From NCBI GenBank assembly GCA_963995505.1, contig OZ023186.1:17367570-17431569 (forward strand): a stretch of 64,000 nucleotides of DNA, written 5' to 3'. Position 1 is the first letter of the stretch, and each line of letters starts with the position of its first letter. The notes below the pieces were generated by a model. The model was not told where the DNA came from, ran no database searches, and was given only the letters and a program-made list of their open reading frames with translations. The translations under genes were made by a program, and so were the position numbers. Below are positions 33,888-45,751 of the stretch, piece by piece. Source of the stretch: Hypericum androsaemum. Taxonomy: Eukaryota > Streptophyta > Magnoliopsida > Malpighiales > Hypericaceae.

Positions 33888-34572
33888 CGTTGAACCTAAA
33901 GGCCCAATCAGGCAATTATTATTATGCCTAATTGGGCCCAGGCCCATCAGGCCCAAAGTTTGGGTAGAATGGGCCGGTCAACCCGCGTTGACCGGCCTAG
34001 GGCCACGTAGGCGCCACGTCAGTGTGACTTGGCGCTGACGCGGTTGTCACCAGAGTTGGCGGCCCACGTGACACGTTGACGTGGCGTCACGTGGCAAAGC
34101 TAGGGGTAGCTTTGCCACGCAGCAGACATGCGGCCCGAAGTGCCACGTGGCATGCCACATGGCGGGCATGCGGTCTGAAGTACCACATGACATGTGGCCT
34201 AGAAGTGCCACGTGGCAGCCATGCGCGCCATGTGGTGTGCCACGTGGCGCGTTCTGGTTGTCTGGATTTTCCTATAAAAAGGGAAATCCGGCTGAACTAA
34301 TCTGCAAGTTTTCCCACAACTACTCAATAGGAAAGAAAAACTCTGGAATAGTCCGTGAGTTTTGATCAGATTTTTAACAGAGGAAATCTCGTGAAAATCA
34401 ATTACGAATCTGTTATAACGTGATCATAATTCGACTGGTACGAAGACATTGTGGACCCGAACCTGTGGACCTCTTGCTTCAATAAGTAAGTGATTTATTT
34501 TTAACGAATTAATTTGTTAATTAATCGAGTTTTAACATATAATTACTCGTTAATTATGCGTTAAAACTATTA
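33888..34572 (+). repeat. 3' LTR of copia element B
   Basis: It is 685 bp, from CGTTGAACC to AACTATTA. Both terminal dinucleotides are mutated, but its borders are set by the polypurine tract and the GGATT duplication. It includes the G-box repeat block missing from the 5' copy. Confidence 0.92.
34025..34250. promoter_or_regulatory. G-box (CACGTG) repeat array in the 3' LTR
   Basis: CACGTG occurs at 34065, 34088, 34144, 34209 and 34241, mostly as GCCACGTGGC within imperfect repeats that also contain gaagtgccacgtggc and catgcgg. The 5' LTR keeps one copy. G-boxes bind bZIP and bHLH factors in plants. Activity here is inference. Confidence 0.65.
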
Positions 34573-34577
34573 GGATT

Positions 34578-36885
34578 CATATTGCAAGTAAATTAGGCTT
34601 ATTTTTATAATTATTGTTGCATTTAAAGATTTGATGTGGTTGAATAAAATAATTTTTTCATCAGATATGAGTACTTTTGATCCATAGATTAATTATTTTT
34701 TGAGGGACATAGATTAATTATTTAAGTACAACTTTGGCCAATTCATGGAAGAGCGTGATTTGTTTATTTATTTCAAGTTGGAGTATAGAATTAGAAGCCT
34801 AAGAAAATCTATGGCCAGGAAATTGATCTCGAGGAGCGTTACGGGTGGTCGTGGTTGGACCAACTCCACGTCTCGGACCAACTTGGGAGGAGTAAGTTAT
34901 TATTTAATACCCGACCAAGAAAATTTTTTTTTTGGGTACGTACCAAGAAAATATTATTTAATAACGTACATCAAATTCCAATTAGAATTTGGGATCCGGA
35001 TGACGTGGCCGCTTACATGGCGACGTTCACGTTCACGTGAAATATCAGACGTGGCATATGGCGGGCACGAGGCAAGTCTACGAAGGGGTTTTTTGATGGG
35101 ATGGGAGCCACTGGCCTTGGAATGTGTGTGGAGGAGAAAGACGGAGAGAGAATGTAATTAGAAGACATAAAAAAAATGTAATTAGAAGAAGCAGAGAGAG
35201 AGAGAGAGAGACTTGTTTGGTGGGAGAGGATAGAGTATGCTCTGAATTTAGGCATGTACTTGGGGGCCCATAAAAGTAATTATCCTATCCAATCCAATCC
35301 AGGTGTAATAAAAAGCAAATAGAAAAGCTATGTAACTGATAGCTGTTGGTGGCGGTGGATATATGTTTTTAAACAAAATCTAGTATTAAGTTTTTAGAAG
35401 GAAATTTTTGTTATTACTTGGTATTTAAAGACTTACAAGATTATAATATTGTTAGTTGTAAAAGTAGTAAATATGTTTATAAGCGTAAAATTTTAGATTG
35501 GATATAAAAATTTTAACATAGTAATCATAAAAAATTTGATTACATTATTGTTCTCATTACCACCATTTAATCGCTCAGTAACAAAGTCAAAACTCATGCA
35601 AATGCTGTCCGATTAATTTCATTTGACAAATAACATTACATGTCCAGTAATTACTCTCACATTGACAATTAACAACTAATTCGAAGGTAACACATTTTTG
35701 ACTTTTACAAGATTTGAATTCTAGACTTTATTTGCGAGATTTTGCGTTTTCTTCCGACTTGCATCAATGATCGCTATAAATGATGTGCTTTGATGTGATG
35801 TTAGGTGAGGCCCGCATATTAGGAACGCCCTCTGCGTTTTGTACTCGTATTCAGCGTCTGATGATCGCTTCGCAACCATGAAAACCCAGAGACCAAATTT
35901 AATTTTGGGATCCCAGATGCGTACTGTAAGGGTTTCTATGATGTACTTTGATCTGCCAACTCAATTGATTTCACCTATTTAATTTACCTTCCAGGATATA
36001 AATGTGTAGCCCCGCTGTTTTTTGGTGAAAAGTTTTATAGCACAATTACTGCATTTAACAAGTTAGTTGCTGCAACAATTCTAGAATAATATAGGCTTTG
36101 GGCCACTTTTATCTATAAAAAAAATTATAGAATAAATACCACGTCGATAAGTTTTTGTTAGTTGATAAAAATATAGGTGCACAAATACAAGTTTGTTTGT
36201 CGAATTTCTTTAATCAACATTTGGAATTTGAGTTATATAGATAAAGTTGACACTATTGTTGAGTTGTTGAGCATGAAAAACTGTACACTGACCCACAACA
36301 TTGAGTTAACAATTCGTGTTCCTTTGATTTTTTTTCTCTCCTTTTTATAATTGTAGTTCGATTCCTAACAATTATCGTGATAATGATTTCTTGTACAAAT
36401 TCCAAATAGTGTCGGATTTCACATTAATCCCTCTAACATGTATAATAATTGATACTATGTGAATAAAGATCTAAAAAAATACAAATTTCTAAAAAGAGTT
36501 AAGTAGAAAAAAAGAACTTCCTTCAAACTAGACACAACTAACAATATCACACAAAACAGCTATATCCATTCAATTGTAATTTTAATTCTCTCACAAAAAT
36601 TTTGAATACGAATTTTACAAACGAAACAAACACGAGTGCTTTTACTTAGGAAATCATAAGCAGAAAAAATAATCTTATCCAAATTCTCCGTCTCGAAAAT
36701 AAAATAAGTCAAACCTAACAAGCTGACACAATATAGAGCCATGGACCTAATTCTCCGGCGGGCTGAAGATATTCTAGAATACTCCTGTCCACGACTTCAG
36801 CATCTTCCGAAAGCCTTCTATATCCAATGCACAAAAGCAGGTGATTGGAATTCAAAAGTCCCTATACATGAAACGGAAAGAGACA
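34578..36885. other. AT-rich intergenic DNA
   Basis: No gene or bounded element is visible between copia B and the second MULE-like element. There is a short GA run near 35190-35210. Open frames are short and carry no domain. Confidence 0.5.
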
Positions 36886-36894
36886 TAATTTTTT

Positions 36895-38351
36895 GGGCAA
36901 ATTGTCTTAGCCTGGAGTTTGCTAAAATTACTTTTTTAATTTTTCTTATTTTAAAATAAAAAATTGGATCCCCCTAATTTTTTTTACTGTACTCTAAGGC
37001 CCCTGTCGTCAGAATCGTGAAAAATCTCCGGCGAGGGACACCTAAAATGACTCATTTGCCCTTCAGTAAAAAATAACTCTTTCCCCTCCTGAAAATCAAA
37101 CAGCTACCCCCTTATCCCCATTTCTTACCCTAATTTTGAATCTTCCTTTCCCAAATCGAATCAGAATCCCGTCTTCCTGAAAATTTTGGCCGTCGTTTGT
37201 GCACCTTTTCCGTTCGTCGTTCTTACCATCACGTCCGCAGTTACCCTCTTCCATTGTGAGAATACCTTCAAGTTTCCAAAGTGTGAAAACCCTAATCTTG
37301 TTCGTCCCCCTTTCTGGTATTGGAAGTCTAAAGGTCTCGGTCATGGACGACAAGACATACACGCTGAAGTTCATCTTGAGCAAGTAGTCACAATATTATG
37401 ACCAGGTACCACCCGATCGTTACTGTTACTTAACATTGATAAAAGATGCTTATATGGCTTTTAAGATTAGTAGCTCTTTCTGTAAGTATATACCGGATAT
37501 TGGTATGGAAATATCCAGTGACGAAGAAGTTATGTTGATGTTCGATTACTATAAAAACCATGACATAATTCAGATACATATTGAGCCGGAGGAAAGTGGA
37601 AGACTCTGACTGTGGTTAGTCCGAAGGGGAAAGTGCTGGTCTAAAATGGACAACTTGAACAGCAGAAAGCTACTAAAATTTAACAGAAATAACAATAACT
37701 CAACTTAAACTGAAAATACAGAATAATATTACAGACTATCAAAACAATAACAAGTTTCTTGAACAAAGCTACTGAATTGTGAAGACTTTTGCCTAAGTTA
37801 ACTTGCTCCTTCAACAGATCTTTGAACATCTTCAAATCTTCAACAATCTCGTCATTAGACATCCTTGAACACACACCATCAACAACAAGTTATTTTTTCC
37901 GTTGCACACAAGTTCCAGGCTTTAAGGCTTCAACAACGAACGAGAACCCAAGTTCCAGGTTTCAAGGCTTCAACAACGAACGAGAACCCAAGCTCCAGGC
38001 TTCAACAACGAACGAGAACCCAAGCTCCAGCTCCTTCAATCCCCTTCAAAACCAAGCTTCATCTTTCAATTTAAGGAAGAATGGGATTAGGACAAGATTG
38101 GATAATTTTCTCGAGAAGAAGGTAAAATATGGAGCGTATAGGGCTTTTATAAGCGGGAAAGGGTTATTTTTTAATTGAAGGGAAAATGGGTCATTTTATG
38201 TGCCCCTCGCTAGAGATTTTTCACGATTCTGATGGCAGGGGCCTTATAGTACAATAAAAATAAAGTAGGGGGACCAAATTTTCGATTAAGAAATAGGAGG
38301 GGCTGAAACAGTAATTTCAGCAAACTCCAGGGGACTGAGAACAATTTGTCC
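36895..38351. mobile_element. MULE-like element with ~185-bp TIRs and perfect 9-bp target duplication
   Basis: The left end GGGCAAATTGTC and right end GACAATTTGTCC (as ACAATTTGTCC on the plus strand) are inverted matches extending about 185 bp inward. The target duplication TAATTTTTT lies at 36886-36894 and 38352-38360. Inside, 37342 to about 37600 reads in one frame with internal stops as MDDKTYTLKFILSK, then an acidic SSDEEVMLMFDYY block. This resembles the N-terminal part of MuDR-type transposases, but the catalytic region is absent. A minisatellite follows. It is non-autonomous. The transposase-like reading is tentative. Confidence 0.88.
37905..38035 (+). repeat. minisatellite inside the MULE-like element
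   Basis: Three to four copies of a 30-40-bp unit with core cttcaacaacgaacgagaac occur in tandem, the spacing changing by multiples of 3. It translates as repeated ASTTNENPSS but has no recognisable gene context. Confidence 0.8.
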
Positions 38352-38360
38352 TAATTTTTT

Positions 38361-39865
38361 TTATTATTGACAAGAGGCCCTCTGAGCCATTTTTAAATTT
38401 CTAGTATTTTAAATTTGAGTACCGTTGATTTATATGATTTTTGAAAACTACTATCGTTATGAAAATATACACGCAATGAAGAATAGTGATCGAAGAAGTT
38501 TTCCTTTGCCAGGGACTAGAAAAACAAATTTTGATTGGTATAAATATCAACAACTTAGAATTGGATTAATTTTGGCTGGGCAAAAAAATTTCTCCTAATG
38601 GAGAAATTGTTGGAGAAGTAAAAAAATCTATAGTTTTCATTTGCTAAAGCAGGACCCCATTACTCATCGTATGTGGTTTGATATTGCTAATGCACATCAC
38701 TTCTCCACTCTTATTCAATAGATCCCATAATGTGTGTATATTGGTCTTTTTTAGGCAATTATAGATCTTAGGTTGGATAGGCGTTGGTCCTCATACACTG
38801 TCTTACGACTTTGCAGAGACTTAATAAACAGTCACGCAGATCTGGTCATTACGACCTTTTCTTGAAAGACTCCATCAAATAATATCTTTTACATTTATAA
38901 GATTTAAATCTCATAACATTTTATCAAATTTTTTCTGTTAATCTACTGAAAATAGGAATTCGGAGAAGTAGAAATAGTTCCACCGACTTGAGTGGACTAA
39001 TTTTGGTACTTGGAATGTGCACAAGTTAAATGTAACAAGATAAAAGTGCTCCAATACTATATTATAATCTTTATATTCAACTCAAAATCTTATTTAATTT
39101 TTAAAAATTCAAACAAAGTTCGCCAAAAATTAGCGATTAATATTTCAGTAAAAATGATATTGTTGAAACTGTTGCGAATCTACAATTTGACCGTATTTCA
39201 TTAAAAACCGAACATTAATATGGAGCTCTGGCCTGTTATATGATATATTGTTCTTGTATATTTTGGCAATATTGTTACCAAACCTTTCTATCTTGAGTGA
39301 ATAATTAGTTGCGAGTGTAATGGACTTAATTATAAATGTGAAAAATCTCGTGCACAACTTTGGCCCGTGCAAACTGATTACAGTACTTGCGTTACATCTA
39401 CATGATCAAACTGATCTTGGATCAATTGCTTGGAAATGCTCGATCCAACATAAGGAAATTTCGATGCAACTTCCTTCCTAGCTCCACTGCCACGTACCGC
39501 CAATATTTGACATACCCAATTCCTCAAAATGCTTGATGTTTGTTTGGAAGATTCAGTTAGTCATTGCTTAAAGATTTTGATTTCGACATGGTATCGAGTC
39601 AATTGTACCTACGAGATTCGTAGCATACTATCCTTGCATGGCACGTTTGCGCGAGGATGGTTAAGGCCGGATCAAGAAACAGAGATGGTCGACTCTTTTC
39701 GGTTCACATGGTACATAAGCAATACAATGCATGACAATTGAAGTACATATGAGATTGGACAAACTGAAAACATAGAGGGACATAGTGTTTGTACACAGAA
39801 GACAGGACACAAACACCGATTTATTGACGACTAAAACACGACGGAAGGGCAACCATTCGCTTCCG
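38361..39865. other. AT-rich intergenic DNA, 3' side of the first TM9SF gene
   Basis: No gene or paired-end element was found. The last part is the 3' flank of the minus-strand TM9SF gene. Confidence 0.5.
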
Positions 39866-41791
39866 CTACGCCACGCCACCATCTTCGAGGTTGCTAGCCT
39901 TTGATTCTGGTAGAGTTGCAGCATCGAGCTCGAATCCGGGCAATAAGTACTTGAGGAACGAGAATGATGCGATGAATCCGACCGCACCTGTGGCGAGCAT
40001 AACAGCTATAGCCAAGAGGAAAGAGTACCCGAGCCAAAGAGCTCGGGGGACCAGTCCGTTCCGGAGGTGCAGATCATGAACAATGTAGTTTATGCAGTAG
40101 TACACAAACACGTAGATTCCGGCCGAACCCGAAGAGAAAAAGGACTTCCACCACCATTGCCAATCCCCCCGGGAGATCCGCTTCAAGGTCACCAAAATGG
40201 ATGCCTCAGCAGAGATCACCACGACAAGGGCTGTGACTAACAAGAGGTGGCCAAAGTAGTAAACCAGGCCCATCCAGAAGCTGGACATGATGATGAAGAG
40301 CTCAATGTAAAGAGTTCCAAAGGGGAATGTCCCAGCAAGAAGAGCACACAACCAAGACCATAACGATAACGCCTTTCGAGGAGGGATCGATTCGAGACTG
40401 TGGTTAGCTCGATACGAGGACTTGATCCCGGGTGCTTTTGATGCAATGTATCCTCCTATGAGTGTCAGTGGGACACATACCACCAGCCATAGCAGAAGTG
40501 GACCACAGAAGCTGTAGAACGGGATCGCGGCCGTGCTACGATGAATCAATAACAGGGCATTGATGCCAGCCAGAGTCGAGAATGCAAATCCTGGAAGAAT
40601 CGAAGCAACCGTGCACGAAACCTTGATCCAATCGTTCGGATCCTGACAGCCAATTATCCTCCAAAGGTAGACTGCAATGTAGCCAGCTGCAATACCAAAA
40701 ACCAGATACAAAAGTACCACTGATGAAAGAAGTGATCGAGTAGCTGGCGATACGAATCCGATTACAGACAAGAACAATGCGAATACAGCCGCCCCGAGAA
40801 TCTGAATCCCGCTTCCGGTCATAACACACAAGATCATGGGACAGGCCGGGGCACGAAAAACATCTCCTGCCCGAAATTGCAATGGTTCAGGAGATTCTTC
40901 CTGGTCCACCACCTTCTCATATTGATTCGAATTCCGCCTTACGGTCCTCCAGATGAAGATAACGATCAAACCTGAAAGGAAGGCAATAACCAGTAGAGAA
41001 GAATTGACAATGTAGAACCAATGGACATAAGATCCTTTAGTCTTGAAATATGCATCCCATCTATGCGGCCACCTGATGTTACTCTGCTCGAACGTAACCT
41101 CGTAGCTGTAGACGATCGGCTTATTCTCCTCGATCTTCATCGCGACCGAGCTGGAGTCACACTCGATCGAGCGAGGATACTTGGCATACATTCCAGGAGT
41201 ATGCATACAGCTGCAAGGAACCACCTCGAACCCGACAACCGAATTCGCGCCTTCGTCGTCCCTGTCAAACAGAATCCTGAACTTCAAATGGTTAAAAACA
41301 TAGTAGGAATCTGCTACCCTTACTCCAACAGGAAAGCCTGTCGACCCGACGACACGATCTTTCGTCCCGATGTACCTCATCACTGGCAGATGATCAAGAT
41401 CCATATTAACCTGATACGCTCCATCGATCATCCTCTTCAAACGGTCATGATCAGGAACTGACAAGGGACTAGATCGGCACAAGAATGTCTCACCCTCGTT
41501 TACGCGCATCCTGATCTTATACGGGGAGTTGTGAATCTCCTCCCCCATAAGAAGCTCCCCGAAGGCTCGAGTATAATTCCGGACAACCCCCGGAGGTTTG
41601 CAGAATGGCAAAGTGTAATAACCGAAGGTCGAATGCGATTCAGTTGAAGTTAGGGAGTTGACGTTCAGGGAAATCAAATCGCCTCGAGCGTAGATTCTTG
41701 GCGAGCCAAGAGAGACATGCCAAGCATCTCCGGATTGTAAGACCAGGCAAATAGTCAACACCAAGATCACAGAGTTGGAAGAGCGATCCAT
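39866..41791 (-). CDS. TM9SF (EMP70/transmembrane nonaspanin) protein, divergent member
   Basis: This is a single uninterrupted frame of 641 residues from ATG 41791. An upstream in-frame ATG at 42007 exists, but the 41791 start places a signal peptide (SVILVLTICLVLQ) at the N-terminus as in the family. The lumenal domain has the hallmark YYTLPFCKP and NSPYKIRM, and ends near RWDAYF. A cytosolic loop then carries GDVFRAPACP, and eight more membrane segments follow to the C-terminus. TM9SF proteins act in the Golgi and endosomes in sorting membrane proteins. The tail runs FLKYLLPGFELD and then about 19 further residues ending GGVA, instead of stopping at the usual KxD/E motif. It is the least similar copy of the cluster. 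Confidence 0.9.
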   Translation of the reverse strand: MDRSSNSVILVLTICLVLQSGDAWHVSLGSPRIYARGDLISLNVNSLTSTESHSTFGYYTLPFCKPPGVVRNYTRAFGELLMGEEIHNSPYKIRMRVNEGETFLCRSSPLSVPDHDRLKRMIDGAYQVNMDLDHLPVMRYIGTKDRVVGSTGFPVGVRVADSYYVFNHLKFRILFDRDDEGANSVVGFEVVPCSCMHTPGMYAKYPRSIECDSSSVAMKIEENKPIVYSYEVTFEQSNIRWPHRWDAYFKTKGSYVHWFYIVNSSLLVIAFLSGLIVIFIWRTVRRNSNQYEKVVDQEESPEPLQFRAGDVFRAPACPMILCVMTGSGIQILGAAVFALFLSVIGFVSPATRSLLSSVVLLYLVFGIAAGYIAVYLWRIIGCQDPNDWIKVSCTVASILPGFAFSTLAGINALLLIHRSTAAIPFYSFCGPLLLWLVVCVPLTLIGGYIASKAPGIKSSYRANHSLESIPPRKALSLWSWLCALLAGTFPFGTLYIELFIIMSSFWMGLVYYFGHLLLVTALVVVISAEASILVTLKRISRGDWQWWWKSFFSSGSAGIYVFVYYCINYIVHDLHLRNGLVPRALWLGYSFLLAIAVMLATGAVGFIASFSFLKYLLPGFELDAATLPESKASNLEDGGVA

Positions 41792-42042
41792 CCTGGGGCC
41801 ACAACACTGAAACAACCAGACAAGCAATAAGTTTTTTTTTTCCTTTCCGAATAAGTGATTGCAAATTGTAGCTGACCTTATACATATATTGGAAATTGAT
41901 GCATATAGGTAGACGACAATCGAAGGATCAAGTAAGCAGCAAGAGAAAAGACGCTCCCTAAGAAATGCCGCGGGTCTGGACCAGTAAATTATACTCTGAA
42001 GTTTCAAGGAAAAGACTGAAAATGAAGAAGTTTGCTATCTTG

Positions 42043-42300
42043 GAAAAAACCGTTTTTTCGAGTTTTTCACTAAAATGGGGTCCGTTTTCAAAGTAATATA
42101 ATACAATTTTATTTTCGCAAACATGTTACCACAATATGAATTTTTTTTAATACTTTACCATAGTACGAAAGAAAATTTTGTATCGTGGTTACTAATAACG
42201 AAAAAAATTTTGTATTGAAAACGGACACTTGAACATGAATAAATTAAAAACGAATCCCATTTTAGTGAAATGACAGTATTTTTCTGCTATTTTTCAAAAG
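42043..42300. mobile_element. small MITE-like inverted-repeat element
   Basis: TTCACTAAAATGGGG near 42066-42080 is matched in inverted form by CCCATTTTAGTGAA near 42258-42271. The AAAA-rich flanks outside are also loosely inverted. The centre is AT-rich and non-coding. Ends and target duplication are not resolved. Confidence 0.45.
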
Positions 42301-43206
42301 TCCAACTCAGCTCGAGGCTAAAGTAGTTAAAAGGATAACATGTGGTATAAAACTAAAATAATCTACAGCCCTTTGTTTTCAACGGATTAAGAAAGAGCGG
42401 GGTCACTTTCTCCCTTGCAGTTCTTCCCAACGGCAATGTCCCGGCCAATATAACGTTCAGATGCATAATAAATAACATTGGAGTCATTTTCAGGGCATAT
42501 AGAAGACATGGGAAATGGTCCTCCGGGAGGCCATCCGGAGTTGGAAATGACTCCTTATCGTATTGTTAATTATAAGTGTAGTGAGTTTATTTATAAGGTG
42601 CCGCAAATTTATTTATCAATTGTCTTAAAGTTCTCGGTTATATCAGAAATGGTTGATCTCGCGATCTTTACTTGCATAACATCTGTTTCATAACATCTGT
42701 TGGCAATATCGAATTCTAACAACATTGATTAACGGAGACTAAAGATTGTCTTCGTTTTGGCGTCTTCTATAAACTAAATTGAATGAAAATCTGCCAATGG
42801 ATTTGGTAACAATGGTCGAAATGTGGGCTTTCCAAAATCCCACTCCAAGAGATATGGTGGCGGCTCCAATGGGCTCGCCGTTAGAAATAACAAGAACATT
42901 GGGTTGGGCCCACCCAGATCATGAAAGCGGAACCAGCATCTTCTCGGTGCTGCAAATATTATCTGTTTTGGAGGGCGCACATTAGCTGTTCGATGAAATT
43001 CCCCAACCAAGGCTTCAGTTGTACGTGATTTTAGTCGTTTCACTGTATTATGATCTACATTTGTTTAAAAATTTCACATTACCAAACTTTTATTGATAAG
43101 AACCATAGTCATTAAAAATCCGTTCCAATTTATACTAGAATTTCGGATCGGATCGGATGTCACTTACAAGCGTAATCAATCTGCAGATGCTTCAATTACA
43201 ATGTCT
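42301..43206. other. intergenic DNA
   Basis: No gene is supported. An open frame at 42774-43043 (minus) shows no domain. Confidence 0.45.
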
Positions 43207-45030
43207 TCATTTGGAAAACGCGTAGCGGAGGAACCAGAAGGTTGAGAGCAACCCGGCCGTACCTGTCGCGAGCATGGTTGCAAGAGAAACGAGAACAATG
43301 TAGCCGATGTATAAAGCTGCTGTGCCAGGTCCACTCAGGAACTCGAGATCATCATACACCAGATTGTAGATCAAGTAAGCGAATAGATATACCGCCACTG
43401 AAGCAGCAGCAAAGAAGGATTTCCACCACCATTTCGAGTCGCCAACAAGAAGGCACTTGTCAACGAATATGATCGACTATTCGGAGCAAAAAACGAGAAG
43501 ATGAGCCACGATGATGCAAAGGAACCCGTAGTCATTGTAGATATAACCCGTGCGGAGGCATGACAGAATGTGCGACAATTGAATGTTTATCATGCTCAAG
43601 GAGAGGCCTCCTGCCAAGGCATAGAACAAAAACGATCTGAATATGCTTCCTTGAGGTATGTTCTTGACAGGAGTCTTATTGGTAGGAGAACTGGTGTCTT
43701 CATGATGCGATCCCGAGCCAATGTAGCTTCCTATAAGTGTAAATGGGAGTGCGATTCCCAGCCAGAGGGCGGTTAAGATGGCCAACAGATAGAGCGAGGT
43801 TGTAGTCCCAGGTAAGAACTTCTTTGAGGCTAAAATTGGAAGGGCAGTGACAGGAAAGATGCAAGCAACTCTGAACGAGACTGGAATCCATCCATTTGGA
43901 TTTTCGCATCCGAGTTTCCTCCACAAATAGGCAGCAACAAATCCAGCTGCCATACTGAGGATTGTGTACAAGAATAACATAAAAAGTAAGCAGAGTTCCG
44001 CGAGGAGCGGATGACATGAACCCGAGAGCAGCCAGCGTCATATAGCGATAATATCCGTTCCTACAATCTGAACCCCTGTTCCAGTTGCAGCACACAGAAG
44101 CATGGGATAGTCTGGGGCTCGGAATACATCCTCGAGCCTACATGGTCCATATGACTTTCGGATCAATGGAGCATTTGCCTCGACGTCAATAGTCCCTTCT
44201 TGTGCCTGGATCTGCCTCACCCTCCTCCTGAAGATGATCAATACGTACATGATCCATCCATAAGGGAATAGACATTCCATCTAGATGTCCAATTGATGTC
44301 ACTCTCCTCGAATGTGCCCCTGTAAGTAAAACTGATGGACTCATTTTCCTTGATCTCCTTGGACTCAATTATGCAGCTATCCCAAATCGGGTAAGGATAC
44401 TCGTCGTACGCAAGAGGATCATCGAGCCTAACGCTACAAGGGTTCACCTCGAACCCAACAACTGTGTACAGAGGAGCACCAATGTTGATGTTTTCCTCCC
44501 TCTGGACAAGGACCTTGAACTCCAAATGGTTATACACATAGTAGCTCTCAGAGAAGTGGCTCCCTACTCCAAACCCAATAGACTTGAAGGCAGAACTTGA
44601 CATACCTCACAGCTGGCAGATGATCGAGTAGGAAGTTGATATTGTACATCTCATCAATCCTCTTCTTACAGAGATCAACCTCATTAGCTGATAACGGGCC
44701 GGATTGACACAAGAACACGATGGTCTGGTTTTCAGTCATCCTGATCCTGTAAGGTGAATTCCGAGCACTGTCTCCCGTGAGGAGGCGGCCCAGATTCGAG
44801 GAGGCGGCCTTGTCCTCGACACCCTCTCCGGGTTTGCAAAAGGGCAGGCTGTAGTAACTCAGAGGCAAGTGCATAAATGAGACAAGGGGCGTCACTTCCA
44901 GGGACAAGGAGTCGTCTGCATCGTACTTGAAGGGATTGCCTGGAAACAAGGTGGATGATCCTTGTCCGTATTTGGATAACTAGGAAATGGCCATTAAGAC
45001 CAAGACCTTGAAAAGTTTAGGAGTTCCCAT
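43207..45030 (-). pseudogene. broken TM9SF gene (type A copy)
   Basis: It is a full-length relative of the intact gene at 51548-53443 but in pieces. The expected start is ATG 45030. An in-frame TAG lies in the signal peptide near 44980. Frames then change near 44600, near 44260-44280 and near 44040-43985, and an in-frame TAG lies at about 43477 after LLVFCSE. The last piece ends FWFLRYAFSK at 43207. The readable parts include YYSLPFCKP, NSPYRIRM, EDVFRAPDYP and the final membrane segments. The C-terminus lacks KxD/E. It lies head to tail with the intact gene at 45752-47710. Confidence 0.92.
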
Positions 45031-45751
45031 TTTTAATTTGCTCCTCTTGTTCTTGGAAGAAGTATGGGATACCCAGAAGAAAGGAGGAGAGTGCAAGGAC
45101 AGTTGGGGGACGAGAGGAAATCAACCCGATCAGGTCAACGGTGGGATGGGACAAAAATGGCGGGTATTTTTAAATGAGGGCAACGGGTAAGAAGGACGCT
45201 TCCAGTTCGACAGGGAGCATCTCTTAGCTGTGCTCGTTCGTTTACTTGTCGGCGTTGACTTTGACTTGCTTTGGAGTGCCTCTTGTCTTAATTTTTTTTT
45301 CCATTTGCCTCCATGCATTAGTTTAGTAAAGCTTCCTCAAAGTCATAGAAATCTCAAGTTGCTAGGCTCATTGACGATTTAGTAACTATGATGGACTTTT
45401 TTTCCAATATTCGTATACGCAACATTATGGATTTTAGGTATCTAGCTTCGGTCTGATTCAGACGGAAGCGGATATGTCACTTTGAGCCCAATCCTCACCC
45501 TTGAAATTTGATGCACCTATAAAAAATCTGAAGTTAATGATGTTTTTATAGGATATAATGAATTGCTTCTTGAGATTTCAAGAGAATTTTATATTTTGGT
45601 TTGTGCCCGCATCGCTTCAGACATTAGAGATAAATAGGAAAGGATCATAAGTACTATGATCAGATTACACTTGAAATAATAAATCAACATACAAGGAAAA
45701 TGCTCTATTGTCTCTTTCTGCAGAAACAACAATCTGCAGATGTGTTCCTAA
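45031..45751. other. spacer between TM9SF copies
   Basis: The left part is the upstream region of the broken type A copy. The right part (about 45520-45751) is the 3' flank of the type B gene and is shared, inverted, with 57000-57183. No other gene is seen. Confidence 0.65.
45110..45180 (-). promoter_or_regulatory. conserved TM9SF upstream block, type A pseudogene
   Basis: Read on the minus strand, it contains ACCCGCCATTTTTGTCCCA then CCGTTGACCTGATCGGGTTG, the same order as at the other three copies. This copy has lost the downstream TATATG found in the others. Confidence 0.6.

Larger units (their letters stand above)
26183..34572 (+). mobile_element. full-length Ty1/copia LTR retrotransposon B (old, with extra ORF)
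   Basis: The element is 8,390 bp long and flanked by the 5-bp target duplication GGATT (26178-26182 and 34573-34577). The 5' LTR is 26183-26650 and the 3' LTR 33888-34572. The 3' LTR ends have decayed (TG to CG, CA to TA). LTR base differences are near 9 per 100 in the first 100 bp, so it is older than element A. The primer-binding site and polypurine tract are in place. Gag, protease, integrase, reverse transcriptase and RNase H can be read but are broken. Two features are unusual: an intact 155-residue ORF before gag and a 1-kb region after pol with a duplicated 91-bp block. Confidence 0.95.

Noticed and set aside
41021..41461. 146-residue plus-strand frame inside the 39.9-41.8 kb TM9SF gene
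   Set aside because: It is antisense to the lumenal domain of a clear gene and shows no independent motif.
42774..43043. 89-residue minus-strand frame between TM9SF genes
   Set aside because: No motif, no splice or promoter context that I can support.
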